Source of the DNA: Treponema sp. UBA4326
GTDB lineage: Bacteria > Spirochaetota > Spirochaetia > Treponematales > Treponemataceae
Direction of reading: 5' to 3'
DNA length: 13,875 bases
NCBI GenBank assembly: GCA_002393835.1
Contig: DGTW01000284.1
Coordinates: 1 to 13,875 of the forward strand
Part shown: positions 7,478 to 13,875 of the stretch, piece after piece
How the letters are laid out: every line of letters starts with the position of its first letter
Numbering within the stretch: the first letter of the stretch is position 1
Translations under genes and position numbers: made by a program
Notes under the pieces: model-generated
Databases searched by the model: none
What the model was told of the DNA's origin: nothing
What the model saw: the letters and a program-made list of their open reading frames with translations, nothing else

Positions 7478-9064
7478 ATGTCTGACGAAAAAGAACCACT
7501 TCCACCGGCCGCACATTTTTATCCGGAAGGCTGCTGTTTTAAAACACTTGATGACATCAGGGACAAACACGTTGTCGTAATGGGCCTCGGACTCAACGGA
7601 GGCGGTGAAGCAGCAGTACGCTTTCTTCTCAGGCACGGTGCATACGTTATTGCAACGGACATGAAAACTGCAGAACAGCTCGCCCCGACAATCAAATCAC
7701 TTTCATCTGACAAAAGGCTGGACATTTCGCGCCTCAGCTACAGGCTCGGAGAACACCAGATATCTGATTTTGAAAAGGCAGACTGCGTAATCAAGAATCC
7801 TGCAGTAAAATACGACGGAAACAAATTCCTCGCAGCAGCAAAGGCAATAGAAACCGATATTTCCCTCTTCCTGCATTTTTCACAGGCACCGGTAATTGCA
7901 GTTACAGGTTCAAAAGGCAAGTCTTCGACCGTCAGCGCAATCTACTACGGGCTCAAGGAAGCAGGCTTTGATGCATATCTCGGCGGAAACATCACCGTTT
8001 CACCGCTCACCTTCCTCGAAAAAACAAGCGGAACGACACCGGTAGTCCTTGAACTTTCAAGCTGGCAGCTGGCAGATCTCCGCGGAAGGAAGCTCCTCAA
8101 GCCGCATATCGCACTCATCACAAAGATTATACCTGATCATCAGAATTTCTATCATTCGATGCTCGCCTATGTTGCTGACAAGGAACTGATTTACGCAGAT
8201 CAGACAAAGAATGATTTTACGATCCTTGATTTTGACGATGATCCTGCAGCAGACGGCGGAACCCTCATAGACAACTGGGGAAACGTTTTTGCCAAGCAGA
8301 CAAAGGCACAGGTACTGCGCTATTCCAAGAAAAAGCTTCCGAAAGACACATTCGGCGTTTATCAGGACACTAACGGAAAGGGAATCGTACGCCTCCCGCA
8401 GAAGTACATGAGCAAATACGCCCAGACCCACGGCCTTGAAACGGAAACCGTACTTAAAGACCTTATCGTTCCAGGCAAGCACATGCGCCTCAACGTTCTG
8501 AATGCAGCCCTCGTACTTGAACTCATGGGAGTTGCGCCAGAGCAGATAATCAACATTCTCGGCAAATGGAACGGAATCGAACACCGCCTTGAATACTTTC
8601 ACCAGTGGAAACCAAACAGTTCTTCTGATTTCAGCGTAAAATTCTACAATGACTCGGCTTCTACCGTTCCTGAATCTGCCGCAGAAGCAACACAGGCTTT
8701 CGGAATACCGGTAACCTTTATCACCGGCGGAACGGACAAAGGGCTGGATTTGAGTCCGGTTGCAAATACAATAGCATCATCAAAGCTCAAGCCGGAATCA
8801 ATTTATCTTCTTGAAGGAACTGCAACGGACAAAATGATTCCGCAGTTTAATGCCCAGGGAATCAGCTATGCCGGACCTTTTGCCAGCCTGACAGAACTGC
8901 TTACAGCCCTCAAAAATGACATGTCGGCAGCATTGAGAAAACATCCCCTCACCTCAGACAAGGTCGTAGTGTTCTCACCAGGTTCAACGAGCTTCGGAAT
9001 GTTTACCAATGAATTTGACCGCGGCAACCAGTTCAAGGCAAAAGTAAGGGAAATATTTAAATAA
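7478..9064 (+). CDS. murD: UDP-N-acetylmuramoyl-L-alanine--D-glutamate ligase
   Basis: MurD is the cytoplasmic ligase that adds D-glutamate to UDP-MurNAc-L-alanine in peptidoglycan synthesis, using ATP. The N-terminal Rossmann-like domain starts at VVVMGLGLNGGG (32-43). The ATP-binding P-loop TGSKGKSS is at 143-150, followed by GGNI at 169-172, ELSSWQL at 192-198, and the segment IIPDHQNFYHS...YVADKELIY, whose Lys235 matches the lysine that is carbamylated in the Mur ligases. The C-terminal domain shows HRLEYF, NDSAST, TGGTDKG and finally SPGSTSFGMFTNEFDRGNQF. At 528 residues it is longer than E. coli MurD (438), partly through a 28-residue N-terminal extension and an insertion in the central domain. 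The AGAAGGAG ribosome binding site makes the start secure. The following gene begins only two bases after the stop, so murD may head an operon with accessory genes. Confidence 0.95.
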   Translation: MSDEKEPLPPAAHFYPEGCCFKTLDDIRDKHVVVMGLGLNGGGEAAVRFLLRHGAYVIATDMKTAEQLAPTIKSLSSDKRLDISRLSYRLGEHQISDFEKADCVIKNPAVKYDGNKFLAAAKAIETDISLFLHFSQAPVIAVTGSKGKSSTVSAIYYGLKEAGFDAYLGGNITVSPLTFLEKTSGTTPVVLELSSWQLADLRGRKLLKPHIALITKIIPDHQNFYHSMLAYVADKELIYADQTKNDFTILDFDDDPAADGGTLIDNWGNVFAKQTKAQVLRYSKKKLPKDTFGVYQDTNGKGIVRLPQKYMSKYAQTHGLETETVLKDLIVPGKHMRLNVLNAALVLELMGVAPEQIINILGKWNGIEHRLEYFHQWKPNSSSDFSVKFYNDSASTVPESAAEATQAFGIPVTFITGGTDKGLDLSPVANTIASSKLKPESIYLLEGTATDKMIPQFNAQGISYAGPFASLTELLTALKNDMSAALRKHPLTSDKVVVFSPGSTSFGMFTNEFDRGNQFKAKVREIFK

Positions 9065-9066
9065 AA

Positions 9067-9285
9067 ATGACAGAATCTCAGCAGATTTTATACATGCAGA
9101 TCAGAATCCTCAGAATCACGGCAGAAAAATTAAAATTTTCGCTAAAACAGACAGCACTGCTTTTCAAGAAATTTGATGTCCTGAAGTATATCCGTGAGGG
9201 GTTCGGTATTTTCCATGTTGAAGGTGACGAGGCTGTTTTTGAGGATGTATATGAATATCTCAAAATCAAGGGAGCGTTCGAATGA
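9067..9285 (+). CDS. DUF3791 family protein
   Basis: This 72-residue protein matches my memory of the DUF3791 family: a short mostly helical N-terminal half (ending KLKFSLKQTALLFKKFDVL), then YIREGFGIFHVEGDEAVFEDVYEYLKIKGAF, with the family's helix-strand pattern and the closing V.EYLK.KG. The family is routinely found directly before DUF3990 genes, and that is the case here. Function is unknown; an antitoxin or partner role is inferred from the pairing. The ATG lies two bases after the murD stop, and the best purine-rich site (AAGGGA, in the murD tail) is too far upstream for a normal ribosome binding site, so translation probably depends on ribosomes that finish murD. Its stop overlaps the next start (ATGA). 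Confidence 0.75.
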   Translation: MTESQQILYMQIRILRITAEKLKFSLKQTALLFKKFDVLKYIREGFGIFHVEGDEAVFEDVYEYLKIKGAFE

Positions 9286-9848
9286 AAAATCTGTCAGAAG
9301 GAATTATTCTTTACCACGGCAGTTTTTGCGTGGTCGAAACTCCTGATTTGGAAAAATGCGCAAAATTTAAGGATTTTGGCAGGGGATTTTATCTTACTTC
9401 GTCAAAAGAACAGGCAAAGAGTTTCGCAAAAATAACTGCAGCCAAAGCAAAGTCAAAAGGACTTGTTTCAGCAGATGAAAAATTTGCTTATATTTCTTAT
9501 TTTAAAGTTGATTCTGTTAAAGACTTGAATACTTTTGACTTTAAAACAGCAGATGTAAACTGGCTTCATTGTATTGTAGCTCACCGCCGGAACGACGTTT
9601 TTGTTGATGTCAGAAAACAGCTGGAATCCTATGATGTAATTTCCGGAAAAATTGCAAACGATGATACAAACACGACGATTATGGCATATATGGGAAACGT
9701 CTTTGGCAAGATGGGATCTGAACAGTCAGACAAAATGTGCATAAGTCTTCTTCTTCCTGAACGATTACAAGATCAGTTTTGTTTCAGGACAGAAAAATCT
9801 CTTTCAAAACTGAAGTTTTTAAAATCAGAAAAAGTTGCACTGGAGTAG
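9282..9848 (+). CDS. DUF3990 family protein, ADP-ribosyltransferase-like
   Basis: This 188-residue protein carries the DUF3990 pattern: LYHGS at 10-14, KFKDFGRGFYLTSSKEQA at 28-45, Trp94 in DVNWLHCIVAHR, YDVISGKIANDDT at 117-129, and QDQFCFRTEKSL at 163-174. From what I recall, the family is related to ADP-ribosyltransferases, and the order His (YHG), Tyr (GFYLT), then a polar residue in a late strand fits an NAD-binding fold of that kind. A transferase activity on protein, RNA or DNA is inferred, not shown. There is no signal peptide or membrane segment, so it should act in the cytoplasm. It overlaps the DUF3791 gene by four bases (ATGA) and is followed by the third gene after three bases. 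This is the arrangement expected of a toxin-antitoxin-like or modification module. Confidence 0.82.
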   Translation: MKNLSEGIILYHGSFCVVETPDLEKCAKFKDFGRGFYLTSSKEQAKSFAKITAAKAKSKGLVSADEKFAYISYFKVDSVKDLNTFDFKTADVNWLHCIVAHRRNDVFVDVRKQLESYDVISGKIANDDTNTTIMAYMGNVFGKMGSEQSDKMCISLLLPERLQDQFCFRTEKSLSKLKFLKSEKVALE

Positions 9849-9851
9849 TTT

Positions 9852-10079
9852 ATGGCGAGTGAGAAAACTTTGTTTGCAATGGATATAAACACTCTTCTTG
9901 CAGTTGAACAGCTTGCAAAAGAAACCGAAAAAAACACGGAATCTGTTCTTCTTGATTTTATGGAATCAAACACAGCAAAAATGGCTTACGATGATGCGAC
10001 AAAACTCTGGTGGGACGGACCAGCAAGCACCGCTGAATCTTACAAAGAGGAAAAAAAAGCCGCCCAGCCAGAAGCGTAA
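9852..10079 (+). CDS. Small DUF3990-associated protein of unknown function
   Basis: This 75-residue acidic protein has a predicted helical N-terminal half (DINTLLAVEQLAKETEKN, then ESVLLDFMESNTAKMA) and a distinctive centre and tail: YDD at 46-48, LWWDGP at 52-57 and ESYKEE at 62-67. I believe a similar small protein, with the T..M.YD....LWW.GP...A..Y..E pattern, often accompanies DUF3990 genes, which would make it a conserved third component rather than chance. A TGGAG ribosome binding site lies in the tail of the preceding gene, and the gap is only three bases. Candidate roles are antitoxin, adaptor or target-recognition subunit; none can be chosen from sequence. Its C-terminal tail (KKAAQPEA) is low in complexity. 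Confidence 0.7.
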   Translation: MASEKTLFAMDINTLLAVEQLAKETEKNTESVLLDFMESNTAKMAYDDATKLWWDGPASTAESYKEEKKAAQPEA

Positions 10080-10211
10080 GGTTTCTTCAAAAGCCGTGCG
10101 GCACAGGTTAAGTTACAGACTTAAAACTCATGAATGGCACAGACAAACGGATTACCCCCGCACTTGCTTATGGCTGAATTAACAATCGATCTATTTTTCC
10201 TTAAAAACCAT
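10080..10211. other. Convergent intergenic gap
   Basis: These 132 bases separate the plus-strand DUF3990 module from the minus-strand AT-rich operon. I find no strong hairpin with a T-run for either direction and no supportable gene. A short plus-strand frame overlaps the 3' end of the 75-residue gene, but it has no ribosome binding site and no recognisable content. Confidence 0.5.
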
Positions 10212-12497
10212 TTATTCTGATACAGATTCCAGTGCAGTCAAAAGTTCTTTAAACTGTGAAAGCAGGATTTTGCGTGTACCAACTATTGAAAGCCAGTCAC
10301 AACGGATTATTCTGCATCTTGAGCTGATTATAAAATACAGGGGAAGATCGTCATCATTACTAATGTCAGCTTCATCTGTATCAAGACCTTTTCTATAAAT
10401 ACTGATTGAATAGCCTTCTCTGTCATATTTTTTTTCAACTTCTTTATTGAGTAAGAAAGAAATCTTATTTTTTGTGTTACTCAGAAATTCATACAGTTCT
10501 TTTATTGAATCAACAAAATCTGTGAATTCTGATTTATCCAGTGCAAAAAAATGCTCAGTTGTCAGGTCATAGACATTGTATTTGCTGTCCCAATAATTAA
10601 AGCACACATAATCAGATTTAGACTTAAAATCTTCCTTGTGGTAATCCTGTATTCTGTCAGTTAAATCGGGATTTGTATCAAGATGAACACGGCGCACTAT
10701 TTGGTTATACTGGCAGCTGCAAAAATCTTTTGGCAGATTGCAGCCGGTTGAAAGATCAAAATATGCGTCTACATTTGATTTTTTCTTATCCTTGAATTTT
10801 AAAATTATTCTTCCAAGTTTTGGATTTTCGGATTTCGGATTTATCTCAAAATAAATTTTTTCATCTTCAAAAATAAGTTCCTTATTGTGCTTTGTTGCGC
10901 GCCACCACCAGAAGGCATATTCCTGTATTTTGTAGATTTTTTCTTTTGAAAGATTTATTTCGTGTTTTTCTTCTTCACCTTCATGATTCCAGATGAGGAA
11001 ATATTTGCCGTTTGAACTGTTATAAAAAGTATTCCATTGTATTCGTTTTAAATCAGTTTTTATTCCAAAAGCCGGATGTTCAAAAGAATATCTTAAGCAG
11101 TTTGCTTCAACGAGCATATAAATCTTTTCAAATTCCTGAGCAAATTCTTCCGGGAAACAGGTAAAATCAATCCTGTTATTGTAGCTGTTATGAACGTCTT
11201 CATTTGTGATTGAAAAATAAATTGTTCCTTCGTTTTCATCTTCGATATACCAGAACCTAAAGGGGCCGGCTTTTTTATATTTAAGGGCTTCAATTTCTTT
11301 GATATCAGTTTCTATTGACTTAATATACATAAGAACATGATAGAACTGTATTAAATCATACAGGGAAACATAAAATCTTCTTGAATGTTCTTCATCAATT
11401 TGTGTCACTTCATCTGTATTCCATTTTAAGGCAAAGTATTCATCAATAAAAAATGCATGAAGTCTTCTTGGATAATGAAGATGTATTTTTTCTGCTTCCG
11501 TATAATTTATAAAGTCATAAAAAGGATGACGGCTGGGATTCATATTTTCTTTATCATACATAAATGGTACTTCAAAAAAATCATTTATGTTTTTGATCAG
11601 AAGTTTTACGTTTTTATGGTTTTTGTAACGGCTGCTTTCAGAAATTTCAAGTTCTATAAACTGATTGCTTTTTTTATACGGAATTGTTTTTATATCAAGT
11701 TCCCAGATTGCAAAATATTTTGAAGCCATGGCCATTTCTTTTGCAGTGCATTTTATTGTTTTCTGACTGTCAATTTTTTTATCATAAAAAATGGCCATAG
11801 TAACTTCGTAATTTTTATCTCCAATTTGTTTTTTAATCCAGCGGATTTCAGGGATTTTTATGATGTCTTTATCTTTGCGGCATTTTTCAAGATACCATTC
11901 AAATTTTTCTTCAAGTTCAGTTTTTATTTTTCCAATGGGCTCAAGGATTTTTGATTTGTTTTTTTCAGAAACATATTTTTCAAGCTCATGAAGAACAGGC
12001 TCTACATCACGGACATAGCCTTCAACATTATATCCATGTTTAATCCTGATTCTATCTCTGTCTTTTAAAAGCGGATAGTCCGGGAAATAGTCGTCGCTAA
12101 ATTCATCACTTACTGCTGGATCTGTAACAATAATGCTGATTTCAAGTTTTGGTGAAGAGCGTTCGTAATATACATTTTTTGCATAAAGATTGATTTCATA
12201 CTTTTCTAAGTCATCAGCAGGAATTTCAATGCAGCGATCCCATTCACCGCCATAAGTTCCTTCAGGACCGTCTCCACGATCAAGTACTTTCTTTGGTACC
12301 GAGCGAATTAAGTTGATTACTTGAACTACCCATTCAGGTTTAAGAAAAAGAGAACCTTCCCTATAAGCCGTGTTGTCGTAACTTTTTGACCAACCATGAA
12401 GAATGATTCCTTCTGAAATTTCTTCTATAATATAAGCATAGAATGTATCGCAATAAAAACTTTCTGCAATAATTTTTGACCATGGAATATCTGACAT
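10212..12497 (-). CDS. Large protein of unknown function with repeated strand-helix units
   Basis: I do not recognise this 761-residue protein. It has no signal peptide or membrane segment and is rich in Lys, Glu, Tyr, Phe and Trp, suggesting a soluble cytoplasmic protein. Several stretches share a plan of two or three beta strands followed by an acidic-aromatic helix, for example the segments ending KPEWVVQVINLIRSV (near the N-terminus), SLYDLIQFYHVLMYIKS, FPEEFAQEFEKIYMLVEA, SKEKIYKIQEYAFWWWRA, DKSEFTDFVDSIKELYEFL, and LSQFKELLTALES at the very end. This suggests six or more degenerate copies of one domain of roughly 90-120 residues. A Lys/Glu-rich helical stretch interrupts at about 175-220. 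The AGGAG ribosome binding site nine bases before the ATG fixes the start. It is the last gene of a three-gene operon, 31 bases after its neighbour. The DNA is clearly more AT-rich than the housekeeping part of the window, which suggests recent acquisition. Confidence 0.8.
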   Translation of the reverse strand: MSDIPWSKIIAESFYCDTFYAYIIEEISEGIILHGWSKSYDNTAYREGSLFLKPEWVVQVINLIRSVPKKVLDRGDGPEGTYGGEWDRCIEIPADDLEKYEINLYAKNVYYERSSPKLEISIIVTDPAVSDEFSDDYFPDYPLLKDRDRIRIKHGYNVEGYVRDVEPVLHELEKYVSEKNKSKILEPIGKIKTELEEKFEWYLEKCRKDKDIIKIPEIRWIKKQIGDKNYEVTMAIFYDKKIDSQKTIKCTAKEMAMASKYFAIWELDIKTIPYKKSNQFIELEISESSRYKNHKNVKLLIKNINDFFEVPFMYDKENMNPSRHPFYDFINYTEAEKIHLHYPRRLHAFFIDEYFALKWNTDEVTQIDEEHSRRFYVSLYDLIQFYHVLMYIKSIETDIKEIEALKYKKAGPFRFWYIEDENEGTIYFSITNEDVHNSYNNRIDFTCFPEEFAQEFEKIYMLVEANCLRYSFEHPAFGIKTDLKRIQWNTFYNSSNGKYFLIWNHEGEEEKHEINLSKEKIYKIQEYAFWWWRATKHNKELIFEDEKIYFEINPKSENPKLGRIILKFKDKKKSNVDAYFDLSTGCNLPKDFCSCQYNQIVRRVHLDTNPDLTDRIQDYHKEDFKSKSDYVCFNYWDSKYNVYDLTTEHFFALDKSEFTDFVDSIKELYEFLSNTKNKISFLLNKEVEKKYDREGYSISIYRKGLDTDEADISNDDDLPLYFIISSRCRIIRCDWLSIVGTRKILLSQFKELLTALESVSE

Positions 12498-12528
12498 AAC
12501 ATTTTTCTCCTGCTAGTATTTGACTTTA

Positions 12529-13422
12529 TTATAGCCCGGCCTTTTCAAATGCGATGTCAATATTCCTGCCGGATATTTCTTCTCCCCGATTTTCAAGGGA
12601 ATTGTCATATGCAGGATTTTTATTGCACACAGATTTTGAGGCATTAAGGATTGTCTTTCGTTGTTCTGTTTTAGAAAGCGACGGATTTATTGTTTTAAGC
12701 ATAGCGTTTAGTTCCTGCGTTTTTAATTTAAGTAAGGCCTTGAACTCATCTTCAAGTAATGATTTTTCAAAATACTTTGCAAGTTTTTCTTTAAGTTCTT
12801 CGGATAAAGCTTTTTGTTTTTCAATGCATTCAAAAACTTCTTTCTCAAATTGTCCTGGAAGCGGGTATCTGTAAATTCCTTTTAAGGATGATTGGGTAAA
12901 ACCAAACTCTTTTTTGTCGCGCTCCTCTGTGCGTTTTCTAAAGACTATGGCGATTTTTGCCTCAAGGTCTTTGCACTTTACTATTTTGTGATAGTTACAT
13001 TCACCTTGATGCCAGTCGTAGTTGTCAAAAAACCAGCCTTCATCAAGCAGTTTCTGTTCAGGTTCGCTGGTCTGCGTTCCGTTCCAAAGCCTTGCATATC
13101 CGCCCTTGATTTCTTCAAGATAATGCTCAGTTTCAAACCTTACATTTTCGATTTTTAAGACAGCTCCGGATTTTTCCCATTCAACAAATGCCTTATACTT
13201 TAAAAGCTTCTCCATGGCAACATCCCATCTTTGCTCTGGAATTGCACAGCCCGTCCAGCCGCCGTTTCCATAAGTCACACATTCTTTGCCGATTGAAACA
13301 GGTTTTGTGTGCTCATCAGAAAAATTATACCATTCGTCTTTTATGGCATTTTTGCGGCACTCTTCAATAAACTGTCCTTCTGTTTTTATTTTGCAGTTTG
13401 CAAGCATTTCTTCTCTGTTCAT
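12529..13422 (-). CDS. Hypothetical protein, middle gene of the AT-rich operon
   Basis: This 297-residue protein is unrecognised. The N-terminal half is globular with many aromatic residues (DEWYNFSDEHTKP, VTYGNGGWTGCAIPEQRW, GYARLWNGTQ, GWFFDNYDWHQGECNYHKI). The second half, from about residue 190, is a charged helical stretch (ECIEKQKALSEELKEKLAKYFEKS, broken here only by prose) likely to form a coiled coil or helical bundle. There is no signal peptide or membrane segment. A GGAGAG ribosome binding site precedes the ATG. It follows the 65-codon gene after 21 bases and precedes the 761-codon gene by 31 bases, so the three are probably made from one messenger. A shared pathway is likely, but nothing in the sequence names it. 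Confidence 0.78.
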   Translation of the reverse strand: MNREEMLANCKIKTEGQFIEECRKNAIKDEWYNFSDEHTKPVSIGKECVTYGNGGWTGCAIPEQRWDVAMEKLLKYKAFVEWEKSGAVLKIENVRFETEHYLEEIKGGYARLWNGTQTSEPEQKLLDEGWFFDNYDWHQGECNYHKIVKCKDLEAKIAIVFRKRTEERDKKEFGFTQSSLKGIYRYPLPGQFEKEVFECIEKQKALSEELKEKLAKYFEKSLLEDEFKALLKLKTQELNAMLKTINPSLSKTEQRKTILNASKSVCNKNPAYDNSLENRGEEISGRNIDIAFEKAGL

Positions 13423-13443
13423 TTTCTCTCCGAATAGTGATTA

Positions 13444-13641
13444 TTAAATTGTTATCAACCTGACATTTTCTTTGGGAACAGTTGTATACCAGTGATTAAA
13501 ATATTCAACAAATCCAGCAGCTTCAAGTTCCTGCCAGGTAACTGATTCATCATTATAGTCAAAAAGTTCTATTGTGTATTTTGAGGGATCTTTTTCATTT
13601 TCCCAGATTTTTACTTTAATATTTTTATAGATTCCTGTCAT
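13444..13641 (-). CDS. Small hypothetical protein, first gene of the AT-rich operon
   Basis: This 65-residue protein starts with alternating strands (IYKNIKVKIWENEKD, then KYTIELFDY), followed by a helix (TWQELEAAGFVEYFNHWY) and a last strand (ENVRLITI), a compact alpha/beta fold. I do not recognise it. The ribosome binding site is poor, only CAGAAAAA before the ATG, but the frame has sound protein-like content, and the stop lies 21 bases before the next gene on the same strand. The strand-strand-helix layout recalls the units seen in the 761-residue protein encoded downstream, so it could be a single-domain relative; that is inference. Confidence 0.65.
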   Translation of the reverse strand: MTGIYKNIKVKIWENEKDPSKYTIELFDYNDESVTWQELEAAGFVEYFNHWYTTVPKENVRLITI

Positions 13642-13875
13642 TTTTTTCTGATTATTTTATTGGATTTGCTTTTACAGCTTATGTTAGTATAACTTACTGA
13701 GGATAAAGTACGCTATATTTTTTTATAAGTTAATGGTTTGTTTATAGCGGTGGAAGGATTTATCATATTAGAGAGGTTTGTTATTTGTATGGCGGATAGA
13801 ATGGAGATGCGGCCTCCGGGATAAAACCCGACAGTAGTCTTCTAATTTTAAACTAACAGTTTACTGTTTCTTTCT
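13642..13875. other. Leader region of the AT-rich operon and window edge
   Basis: No supportable gene lies in these 234 bases. For the minus-strand operon a TATACT hexamer (plus coordinates 13686-13691) is a possible -10 box about 45 bases before the first ATG, without a good -35 box. GTTA-GTA-TAAC at 13684-13694 overlaps it and could be a small operator. On the plus strand a tiny frame of 11 codons (13789-13824) starts with ATG 12 bases after GAGAGG and ends in RPPG; its spacing is poor. Near the edge AACAGT (13855-13860) and ACTGTT (13863-13868) form a short dyad. Confidence 0.4.

Noticed and set aside
8057..8602. A 181-codon open frame antisense to murD
   Set aside because: It lies wholly within a well-supported murD, has no recognisable content, and mirrors murD codon structure.
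9898..10182. A 94-codon frame overlapping the 75-residue gene
   Set aside because: The other frame has a ribosome binding site, close operon spacing and a protein-like motif set; this one has only basic low-information sequence.
12554..12874. A plus-strand 106-codon frame opposite the 297-residue gene
   Set aside because: It is Ser/Phe-rich antisense sequence typical of the complement of a Lys/Glu-rich gene and lacks a start signal.
13642..13875. Possible integron attC recombination site upstream of the AT-rich operon
   Set aside because: I could not find a paired RYYYAAC and GTTRRRY core in proper arrangement, and the gaps inside the operon are too short for cassette boundaries.
1..13875. 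CRISPR array, tRNA, rRNA or insertion-sequence transposase
   Set aside because: I saw no regularly spaced direct repeats, no cloverleaf with a CCA-like end and no transposase motifs on either strand.

Overview
The window reads as chromosomal DNA of a spirochaete, most likely a gut or rumen Treponema-like species. This is an inference from the style of the MurD, chemotaxis and Mrp proteins and from the mid-GC codon use; no rRNA or other taxonomic marker is present. Two compositional zones are visible. Bases 1 to about 9064 carry recognisable housekeeping genes at moderate GC (for example 33 G/C of 60 at 8041-8100). Bases 9065-13875 are more AT-rich (21 of 60 at 9361-9420; 18 of 60 at 11581-11640) and hold only accessory or unrecognised genes.

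Housekeeping zone. A 5'-truncated, membrane-anchored coiled-coil protein (2-1411) is followed on the same strand by a LacX-type aldose-1-epimerase-like protein (1430-2353) and a SanA/YdcF (DUF218) membrane protein (2363-3043). These converge on a minus-strand tRNA-dihydrouridine synthase (3243-4241). Between the convergent genes lies a striking nested palindrome (3097-3252) with A/T tracts on both outer edges; its right end supplies the synthase's stop codon. A divergent AT-rich promoter region separates the synthase from a large chemotaxis receptor (4351-6456). A strong bidirectional hairpin terminator (6472-6514) separates the receptor from a minus-strand Mrp/NBP35 iron-sulfur carrier ATPase (6527-7348). 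Mrp and murD (7478-9064) are divergent and have two well-formed, non-overlapping promoters.

Accessory zone. Two bases after the murD stop begins a tightly packed three-gene module: a DUF3791 protein, a DUF3990 protein (resembling an ADP-ribosyltransferase-like fold) and a 75-residue partner. A 4-base overlap and a 3-base gap separate them, so they look translationally coupled and may ride on the murD transcript. This is a plausible toxin-antitoxin-like or protein-modifying module. Facing it on the minus strand is a second compact AT-rich operon of three genes I do not recognise (65, 297 and 761 codons, in transcription order). The 761-residue protein appears to be built from repeated strand-strand-helix units. 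The last 234 bases hold the operon's leader region and a few short dyads but no supportable gene.

The best candidates for something undescribed are the nested palindrome at 3097-3252, the DUF3791/DUF3990/75-residue trio attached to murD, and the three-gene AT-rich operon. Functions for the trio's third protein and for all three proteins of the AT-rich operon are unknown to me.
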